A stretch of 64,000 nucleotides of DNA from Chitinophaga sp. H8 (lineage in GTDB: Bacteria > Bacteroidota > Bacteroidia > Chitinophagales > Chitinophagaceae). A model generated the notes under the pieces. It was given only the letters and a program-made list of their open reading frames with translations, made no database searches and was not told where the DNA came from. The DNA is taken from NCBI RefSeq assembly GCF_040567655.1, contig NZ_JBEXAC010000002.1, positions 992,001 through 1,056,000 on the forward strand. The letters run 5' to 3'. The translations under genes were made by a program, and so were the position numbers. This document shows, in pieces, positions 57,692 through 64,000 of this stretch (positions are counted from its first letter, which is position 1; every line of letters starts with the position of its first letter).

Positions 57692-59077
57692 TTATTGTTT
57701 TGCTAATGTGCTCATCCATTGCTGGATATTGGTACAGTTTTTAAATTCATCGTCTACATGAATATAATAACTGGGTATTTTTTCTCTCAGCCATTTGTTG
57801 ATCGCTTCCATTTGTTTGATCTGGAGTGTACGCTGTTGGATACGGGCGTAGTCGTCCGTCATATTTTCGCGGTGAGGCTGTGTACGTGTTTTCAGGTATA
57901 CCAGGCGGCAGGCAGTACGGCCCTGCTCATCCACAAACTGTACAGGTGCAGAAACCTGTCCTGCTTTCAGGGTATCGAGCATCAGCACGATATCTCTTTC
58001 AGAAGGCTGGTCCAGCTGATCAATGGTGATCAATGTACCACCACCACTCTGGGGGTTGGCTTGTATCATACCACCATCAAATTTGGCCATCTGTGCATCA
58101 CTGTATTTGGTAACCGCCTCTGCAAAAGAGTATTTACCATCTACAATGTTGGTACGGATAGTATCCAGTTTTTTCATGGCCAGTGTAATATCCGATTTGG
58201 TGATGTTTGGCTTAAGCAGGATATGTTGTACCGTAACATTATCCCCCTGACGTTTTACCATTTGGATCAGGTGATAACCGAACTGGCTCTTTACCGGAGT
58301 GGATATTTCACCTTCTTTCAGGCGGAAAGAAGCCGCCAGGAAGTCGGGGTCCCAGTTTTTATCATTGCGGTTGAGTACATATATCCCTTTATTATCCTTC
58401 GCGCCCGGATCTTCTGAGTAGAGGAGTGCCAGAGAGCCGAAGTCGGACTCTTTGTTTTCCACCCGTTTTCTGAAGTCCATCAGGCGGTCTGTAGCATATT
58501 TTTCCATTTCCTGGGTAGCTTTGGGCAGTACGATTAACTGACCAATTTCCATTTCAGATTCGTAGAAGTGTAAGCTATCCGTAGGAATGCCGTCAAAGTA
58601 TTTTTTCACCTCAGTAGGTGTTACTTTGATAGCGTCTGTCACTTTATTGCGCATCGCGGTGGCCAGGATATTTTCCCGGATGGGCTGACGAAAGCGTTCA
58701 CGCATTTGGTAAATAGAATAGCCGGTAATTTCCCGCATTTTTTCTTTGGAGCCGTATACTTCCTCAAAGTAGCGGATACGGTTTTCGATTTGTCCTTCTA
58801 CGTCAGCATCACTTACCGGTAAGCTATCTCTTTCGGCCTGGAGTACCATTACTTTCTGGGCAATGATCTGTTCCATGATATTACAGGCTGCATCCGGAGG
58901 AAGGGAGTTGTTGATGGCATTGTGTTGCGCCTGGGATAGCTCCCCGTCAATATCGGATTTCAGTACTATTTTATCTCCCACAATGGCTACAATCTTATCT
59001 GCCACTAATTTTTGCTGGGCCGTTGAGGCCTGCCAAAGTAGTAAAGCGCCAGCGGAGAAAACCAGAATTTTTTTCAT
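57692..59077 (-). CDS. SurA-like peptidyl-prolyl isomerase/chaperone
   Basis: A 461-residue periplasmic protein. It has a signal peptide (MKKILVFSAGALLLWQAST), a SurA N-terminal helical domain (ADKIVAIVGDKIVLKSDIDGE) and two parvulin domains (about 175-275 with GYHLIQMVKR; about 280-385 with VQHILLKP and FAEAVTKYSD). It would chaperone outer-membrane barrel proteins such as the 951-residue one at 6896. The start at 59077 gives the signal peptide; a -7 box TATTTTTG (59095-59102, minus) lies 17 bp upstream. Confidence 0.88.
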   Translation of the reverse strand: MKKILVFSAGALLLWQASTAQQKLVADKIVAIVGDKIVLKSDIDGELSQAQHNAINNSLPPDAACNIMEQIIAQKVMVLQAERDSLPVSDADVEGQIENRIRYFEEVYGSKEKMREITGYSIYQMRERFRQPIRENILATAMRNKVTDAIKVTPTEVKKYFDGIPTDSLHFYESEMEIGQLIVLPKATQEMEKYATDRLMDFRKRVENKESDFGSLALLYSEDPGAKDNKGIYVLNRNDKNWDPDFLAASFRLKEGEISTPVKSQFGYHLIQMVKRQGDNVTVQHILLKPNITKSDITLAMKKLDTIRTNIVDGKYSFAEAVTKYSDAQMAKFDGGMIQANPQSGGGTLITIDQLDQPSERDIVLMLDTLKAGQVSAPVQFVDEQGRTACRLVYLKTRTQPHRENMTDDYARIQQRTLQIKQMEAINKWLREKIPSYYIHVDDEFKNCTNIQQWMSTLAKQ

Positions 59078-59094
59078 ACAAATGCAGTGAATTC

Positions 59095-59102
59095 CAAAAA
59101 TA
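59095..59102 (-). promoter_or_regulatory. -7 box of the surA-like gene
   Basis: TATTTTTG on the minus strand, 17 bp before the ATG at 59077. It rules out the longer in-frame start at 59146. Confidence 0.55.
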
Positions 59103-59239
59103 ACCAATAAAATAAGCTCCACTAAGATAGCGGGCTGATTTAACAAAAGTTTATGCCGTTCTTCCCTTGTATTTACAAGCGGGTAGCCGGTCTGGGCTGA
59201 TGCCCTGTTATCCGGAGGGCCGGAAAAATGTTAAAAGCA

Positions 59240-59276
59240 AAAAGCTGAAAGCAGGTATTAATTGCTTTCAGCTTTT
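59240..59276 (-). terminator. Terminator of infB
   Basis: A perfect 14-bp stem AAAAGCTGAAAGCA (59240-59253 / 59263-59276) with a 9-nt loop and T-rich sequence after it on the minus strand. Confidence 0.85.
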
Positions 59277-59299
59277 GCCTTCAGCCTCAGGCTGTTGGA

Positions 59300-62200
59300 T
59301 TATAATGTGCGTTTTACTTCTACTTCTTCGAATCCTTCCACTATATCGCCCACTTCGATACCGTTATAGTTCTTGATACTCAAACCGCACTCGATACCTG
59401 CAGATACTTCTTTCACGTCATCTTTATAACGTTTCAGGGATCCGAGTTCGCCGGTGTGTACCACTATACCGCCACGTACCACATTGATGCGGGTATTACG
59501 GGCAATCTTACCATCCAGTACAATACAGCCGGCCACGGTAACCTTTTCGAAGCGGTAGGTTTCACGTACTTCTACGTTGGCTACTACCTTCTTCTCGATC
59601 TTCGGTTCCAGCATACCTTCCATAGCGCTTTTCAGCTCATCTATGGCATCGTAAATGATGGAGTAGTTACGGATTTCGATGTTTTCTTTTTCAGCCAGTT
59701 TTGCTGCCTGAGCGGACGGACGTACCTGGAAGCCTACGATGATCGCATCTGATGCAGTAGCGAGCAATACGTCTGATTCGGTGATCTGACCTACTGCTTT
59801 GTGTACTACGCTCACCACGATTTCTTCAGTAGACAGTTTCTGCAGGGAGTCGCTCAATGCTTCTACGGAACCGTCAAAGTCACCCTTGATGATCAGGTTC
59901 AACTGTTTAAAGTTGCCCAGTGCCAGACGACGGCCGATTTCATCCAGGGTAATATGTTTCTTGGTACGGATACCCTGTTCACGAACAATTTGTGCTCTGC
60001 GGTTGGCCACTTCTTTCGCTTCAGATTCTTCAGCGTACATCTTGAATTTCTCACCCGCCTGCGGCGCACCGTTCAAGCCCAGTACCTGTACTGGCATGGA
60101 TGGGCCGGCAAATTCCATTTTCACTCCACGTTCGTTAAACATGGCTTTGATCTTGCCATAGAAGGAACCGGAAACGATGGTATCGCCCTGACGGAGGGTA
60201 CCATTTTGTACCAGCAGGGAAGCTATGTAACCACGGCCTTTATCCAGTGAAGCTTCCACGATGCTACCGGAAGCCTCTCTGTCGGGATTAGCTTTCAGTT
60301 CCAGCAATTCAGCTTCCAGCAATATTTTTTCCAGTAAGATATCTATGTTCAGGCCGCTTTTGGCAGAAATTTCCTGGCTTTGGTATTTACCGCCCCAGTC
60401 TTCCACCAACAGGTTGAGGCCTGCCAGTTGTTCTTTGATTCTTTCAGGGTTGGCGCCTTCTTTATCTACCTTGTTAATGGCAAATATCATCGGCAGACCG
60501 GCCGCCTGGGAGTGGGAAATGGCTTCCCTGGTTTGTGGCATGATTGCATCATCTGCAGCGATTACGATAATGGCGATATCCGCAGCTTTGGCACCACGGG
60601 CACGCATCGCAGTAAACGCTTCGTGACCAGGTGTATCCAGGAAGGTTACCTTTTTGCCACTGGCGGTAGTTACCTGGTAAGCACCGATGTGTTGGGTAAT
60701 ACCCCCGGCCTCACCGGCCACCACATTTGCATTACGGATATAATCCAGCAGGGATGTTTTACCATGGTCAACGTGCCCCATGATGGTAACGATCGGCGCT
60801 CTGGGCACCAGATCTTCCGGCGCATCCACTTCTTCTTCTTCATCCATATCTTCCGCGTCATCCACGCCGATGAATTCCACTTCATAGCCAAACTCGCCGG
60901 CTACCAGTTCAATTACTTCCGCATCCAGGCGTTGGTTAATGGATACCATGATACCGAGGCCCATACATTTGGAGATTACTTCTGCGAAGCTTACATCCAT
61001 GAGGTTAGCCAGTTCACTTACAGATACAAATTCTGTTACCTGCAGTTTGCTGCCGTCTTCCCCTTGTTTGGCTGCCTGGTTGGCACGTTCTTCACGTTTT
61101 TCCCTGCGGTGTTTGGCTTTTACGCCTTTTCCGCGTCCACCACCGCCTAATTTGGCCATGGTTTCTTTAATCTTATTCTGGATTTCGTTCTTGTCGATTT
61201 CTTTTTCTTCCGGACGTTTATCATCTCTGCCATGCGCAGGTCCACGGTTGTATCCTGTTCCGGCACCACCTGGGCGGTTTTCAAAGCGTCTTGGGCCGCC
61301 CGGACCACCAGGGCCACGGTTGCCACCCGGCCCGCCAGCTGGTCTTGGACCACCCGGACCTCCTGGTCCGCGGTTACCACCCGGTCCGCCCGGACCACGG
61401 TTGCCACCTGGAGCATTCCGATCATGATGAGGGCGGTTGCCGCCTGGGTTCCTTTCAACAAAAGGACGGTTAGGGCCGGTACCTGGAGCTGAAGGAGTTG
61501 CATTCCGGTTGTCGGTATGCGGGCGGTTGTCGCCACTACCAGGACCTCTTCTATTATCATCCTTGGAGAATTCCTTGGGTTGAATAGGTTCTGGTTTCTT
61601 TTCCACTACGATACGTTTGCGTTTGCGTTTTTCGTCGCGGTTATTGAAAGAGTTCTTGTTATTATCGCGTCTGTCGGATTGTACCGGCAGGTTAATTTTA
61701 CCGATCACTTTAGGGCCGGTTAATTTTTCCGCCTGAATATTTTCGATGACATTGGCAGCTGCGTCGTCCTGTTGGGGATTTGCAGAAGAGTCGGCATTGC
61801 CGGCATGATCAGCAGCGGCAGGAACCTCATCCTGTTTAGCGGGCGGAGGGGTGCTGGCGACTATTTTAACAGGCGCTTTAGCAGCCGGTTTTTCTATTTC
61901 TATTACGTCTTCCACTTGTTTTTCTACAGGTTTATCTTCAACCGGTGTGGGTTTGTCCGCTTTATCCAGCTTTTCGGCCTGTGCAACAGGTGTCGCTGGT
62001 TTTTCTTTTTCTGCCGGAGCAACAGGTGCAGGTGTTTCTGTTTTTTCGGACTGCACGGTTTGAGCTGGCGGCGGTGTAGTTTTTTCAGGAGCTGGGGTAG
62101 CCGGGGCTACTTCAGCAACAGGAGCTGCTTTAGCGGGTTTTTCTTCCGGTTGGGCAGTTGCTGTTTTCTCTTCCTGTGGCGCCTTGTCTTCGTTCTTTTT

Positions 62201-62836
62201 CACCCCTGCCTTTTTGCGGTTAGGGTTATTTAAAGCGTCGAGGTCTATAGTAGCTACTACTTTAGGGCTATTGATCCGGGGAGCTTCCGTTTTGGTAACT
62301 TCGGGAGCCGCCGCCGGTTCAGCGTGTTGTTGTTTAGGCGCCTCTGCAACAGGGGGAGCTGCAGCAGGAGCTGGTTCCGGTTGAGCTTTCGGCGCTTCCT
62401 TCGCCGCCACGGGTTCCTGTTTAGGTTCCTCTTTGGGTTCAGGTTTAGGGGCTTCCGCTTTCGGTTCCGGCTTAGGCTCGGGTTTGGACTCCACTTTCGG
62501 TACTTCGGCAACGGGAACAACTTCTTCCTTATCTTTTGCAGCATCTTTCTTTTTCGCTGCCGCTTCTGCTTCTTCCTTCTCCTTTTTCTTCGCTGTTTCT
62601 AACACGCTTCCTTTGGGCAGGGCTATCTGGTCGCTTTTCTTCTTGTTAGCCTTGTCCTGTTGGAATTCCGACTGCAAAGCTGAGTACATGACAGCGTTAA
62701 GACGGGCATTGGGAGATCCAAAGCCGTCCATATCAAAGCCCTTGTTAGTAAGGAAGTCGATCAGCGTTTCCTTACCAATGTTGAACTCTTTGGCTGCAGC
62801 CAGCAATCGTGGTGTGTTGTTTGTTGTTTCAGGCAT
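59300..62836 (-). CDS. infB: Translation initiation factor IF-2
   Basis: An 1178-residue GTPase that places initiator tRNA on the ribosome. The N-terminal IF2N domain ([22 protein letters not shown]) is followed by about 300 residues of Lys/Glu/Pro/Ala-rich linker and a Gly/Pro/Arg/Asn-rich stretch (about 470-560). The GTPase domain carries [29 protein letters not shown] and NKVDKE. Domains II-IV follow to the C-terminus. The start at 62836 is used because the in-frame ATG at 62974 overlaps the nusA end. A GC hairpin (CCCCCG/CGGGGG, about 62859-62877) lies in the nusA-infB gap. Confidence 0.96.
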   Translation of the reverse strand: MPETTNNTPRLLAAAKEFNIGKETLIDFLTNKGFDMDGFGSPNARLNAVMYSALQSEFQQDKANKKKSDQIALPKGSVLETAKKKEKEEAEAAAKKKDAAKDKEEVVPVAEVPKVESKPEPKPEPKAEAPKPEPKEEPKQEPVAAKEAPKAQPEPAPAAAPPVAEAPKQQHAEPAAAPEVTKTEAPRINSPKVVATIDLDALNNPNRKKAGVKKNEDKAPQEEKTATAQPEEKPAKAAPVAEVAPATPAPEKTTPPPAQTVQSEKTETPAPVAPAEKEKPATPVAQAEKLDKADKPTPVEDKPVEKQVEDVIEIEKPAAKAPVKIVASTPPPAKQDEVPAAADHAGNADSSANPQQDDAAANVIENIQAEKLTGPKVIGKINLPVQSDRRDNNKNSFNNRDEKRKRKRIVVEKKPEPIQPKEFSKDDNRRGPGSGDNRPHTDNRNATPSAPGTGPNRPFVERNPGGNRPHHDRNAPGGNRGPGGPGGNRGPGGPGGPRPAGGPGGNRGPGGPGGPRRFENRPGGAGTGYNRGPAHGRDDKRPEEKEIDKNEIQNKIKETMAKLGGGGRGKGVKAKHRREKREERANQAAKQGEDGSKLQVTEFVSVSELANLMDVSFAEVISKCMGLGIMVSINQRLDAEVIELVAGEFGYEVEFIGVDDAEDMDEEEEVDAPEDLVPRAPIVTIMGHVDHGKTSLLDYIRNANVVAGEAGGITQHIGAYQVTTASGKKVTFLDTPGHEAFTAMRARGAKAADIAIIVIAADDAIMPQTREAISHSQAAGLPMIFAINKVDKEGANPERIKEQLAGLNLLVEDWGGKYQSQEISAKSGLNIDILLEKILLEAELLELKANPDREASGSIVEASLDKGRGYIASLLVQNGTLRQGDTIVSGSFYGKIKAMFNERGVKMEFAGPSMPVQVLGLNGAPQAGEKFKMYAEESEAKEVANRRAQIVREQGIRTKKHITLDEIGRRLALGNFKQLNLIIKGDFDGSVEALSDSLQKLSTEEIVVSVVHKAVGQITESDVLLATASDAIIVGFQVRPSAQAAKLAEKENIEIRNYSIIYDAIDELKSAMEGMLEPKIEKKVVANVEVRETYRFEKVTVAGCIVLDGKIARNTRINVVRGGIVVHTGELGSLKRYKDDVKEVSAGIECGLSIKNYNGIEVGDIVEGFEEVEVKRTL

Positions 62837-62960
62837 ATCGTATTCTGGGCCTCCCCTTCCCCCGTTTTTGGCGGGGGGGTTTTTACGTTTAAACAATAAC
62901 TCAAAAAAATCAATTCCCCTTCTAATAAGCCCTTTTCCTGGGAAGGGTTCCGGTCGGGCG

Positions 62961-64000
62961 TTATTCTTTGTCAAATTCTTCCTGTAATATTCGTCTTACT
63001 TCCTGCACTGTTTCTTCCTCCAGATCGGAACGGCGAACCAGTTCATCTGCAGTGAGTTCTAATACGCTGCGTGCAGTATCGCAACCTATACGTTTCAGTT
63101 CGTCTATAATCCATTCTTCAATTTCATCGGAGAATTCTTCCAAGTCAATATCGAATTCGGTTTGTTCCTGTTCTTCGTCACGGAATACATCTATTTCATA
63201 TCCTGTCAATTCGCAGGCCAATTTTATATTTACACCTTTTTTACCGATCGCCAGGGATACCTGGTCTGGTTTCAGGTAAACGGAAGCATATTTATTTTCA
63301 TTATCCATATCCATCCGGCTGATCTTGGCAGGCGTTAAGGAACGCTGTATGAGCAACTGGATGTTGGCGGTATAGTTAATGATATCAATATTTTCATTTC
63401 TCAGTTCGCGCACGATACCATGAATACGGCTTCCTTTCATCCCTACGCAGGCTCCTACCGGGTCTATGCGGTCATCATAGGACTCTACCGCCACTTTGGC
63501 TCTTTCACCAGGTTCCCGTACAATTTTCTTGATTACGATAAGCCCGTCAAAGATTTCCGGTACTTCAATTTCCAGCAATTTAGCAAGGAAGGAAGGGTGG
63601 GTGCGGGAAAGAATGATGAGTGGCGCATTATTTTTCATCTCCACTTTTTTCACTACTGCCCTTACGTTTTCACCTTTTTTGAAATAATCGGTAGGAATTT
63701 GTTCGGATTTAGGCAATATTAACTCATTCCCTTCATCATCCAACAATAAAACTTCTTTTTTCCATACCTGATATACTTCGCCGTTTACGATTTCGCCTGC
63801 TTTATCGGCATATTTTTTAACCAGTATATTCTTTTTGAGATCGCCGATACGGGCAGAAAGGGTTTGTTTGGCAGCGAGAATAGCCCGGCGGCCAAAGTCC
63901 ATAATTTCTACTTCTTCATACAAATCTTCTCCTACCTGGTAATCAGGTTCTACTTTAATAGCTTCGGAGTAAGCAATCTGCGCATTATCGTCTTCTACTT
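62961..64000 (-). CDS. nusA: Transcription termination/antitermination factor NusA, 5' part missing
   Basis: The C-terminal 345 or so residues are visible, and the frame stays open through the right edge. Present are the S1 domain ([19 protein letters not shown]), KH1 ([20 protein letters not shown]), KH2 ([24 protein letters not shown]) and an acidic C-terminal helical segment ([19 protein letters not shown]). The N-terminal RNA-polymerase-binding domain lies mostly beyond the window. nusA-infB order is conserved in bacteria; rimP is expected just outside. Confidence 0.96.
   Translation of the reverse strand, partial: VEDDNAQIAYSEAIKVEPDYQVGEDLYEEVEIMDFGRRAILAAKQTLSARIGDLKKNILVKKYADKAGEIVNGEVYQVWKKEVLLLDDEGNELILPKSEQIPTDYFKKGENVRAVVKKVEMKNNAPLIILSRTHPSFLAKLLEIEVPEIFDGLIVIKKIVREPGERAKVAVESYDDRIDPVGACVGMKGSRIHGIVRELRNENIDIINYTANIQLLIQRSLTPAKISRMDMDNENKYASVYLKPDQVSLAIGKKGVNIKLACELTGYEIDVFRDEEQEQTEFDIDLEEFSDEIEEWIIDELKRIGCDTARSVLELTADELVRRSDLEEETVQEVRRILQEEFDKE

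Noticed and set aside
61147..62602. Several frames with odd composition on both strands across infB
   Set aside because: They mirror the low-complexity Lys/Glu/Pro/Gly linker of IF-2 in other frames.
62837..62974. N-terminal extension of IF-2 overlapping nusA
   Set aside because: The IF2N domain begins right after the ATG at 62836. The extension encodes a GC hairpin and overlaps the nusA 3' end.

Overview
The window looks like chromosome from a gliding-type Bacteroidota, most likely Chitinophagaceae (Chitinophaga-like). The evidence is GldH, a GLPGLI protein next to a TonB-receptor-like barrel, a fused CcoN-CcoO cbb3 oxidase, futalosine-route menaquinone synthesis (MqnC), BatD/BatE, an LpxD-type acyltransferase, and many upstream TAnnTTTG boxes, the -7 element of the Bacteroidota primary sigma factor. 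No rRNA, tRNA, prophage, insertion sequence or CRISPR array was seen. I count 56 protein genes: 55 complete and one (nusA) cut by the right edge.

Layout. 0-10.6 kb: two tandem periplasmic aspartyl-protease-like proteins, mqnC, a lipoprotein, a GNAT acetyltransferase, a Tat-exported sugar-isomerase-like protein, a 951-residue outer-membrane barrel and a GLPGLI protein. 10.6-14.2 kb: a divergent two-component system (kinase plus OmpR-type regulator), then a GAF/LytS-type kinase. 14.4-19.4 kb: pheS, a 3-hydroxyacyl-CoA dehydrogenase, an epimerase, a lipoprotein and an LpxD-like protein. 19.4-20.3 kb: the longest non-coding stretch, with DnaA-box-like sites and a possible small RNA. 20.3-33.2 kb: one respiratory block on the minus strand. 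In transcription order it holds an Fnr-type regulator, a degenerate RIC/hemerythrin-like protein, ccoI, a cupin, ccoS, ccoNO, ccoQ, ccoP, ccoG, ccoH/fixH, a SafE-like protein and hemN. 33.2-39.2 kb: rluE, yicC, gldH, a kinase/regulator pair, and a LytS-like/LytTR pair whose kinase is degenerate. 39.2-48.5 kb: batE/batD, an SDR, a HAD nucleotidase, psd/cdsA with a DUF2007 protein and a CPBP protease, and dus. 48.5-55.4 kb: a NUMOD4/HNH-like protein, a Dna2-like nuclease-helicase, a secreted SNase, proC, a second CPBP protease and sixA. 55.6-64 kb: a long purF-like gene, a SurA-like chaperone, infB and the 3' part of nusA.

The best leads are regulatory. (1) Two promoters in the respiratory block align without gaps over about 66 bp. 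Each has a TAnnTTTG box with Fnr-like half-site pairs 36.5 and 58.5 bp upstream, and the Fnr-type regulator gene lies next to one of them. (2) A family of 7-bp-periodic repeats (NAGCTNN) recurs at seven intergenic places and nearly always starts within a few bases of a stop codon; one locus has MITE-like inverted ends. (3) The divergent promoter between the GLPGLI and kinase genes carries two copies of a three-half-site GTTAA array exactly 70 bp apart. Two proteins look like catalytically dead versions of known families: the RIC-like protein and the second LytS-type kinase.

All calls come from reading the sequence and translations; no database search was possible.
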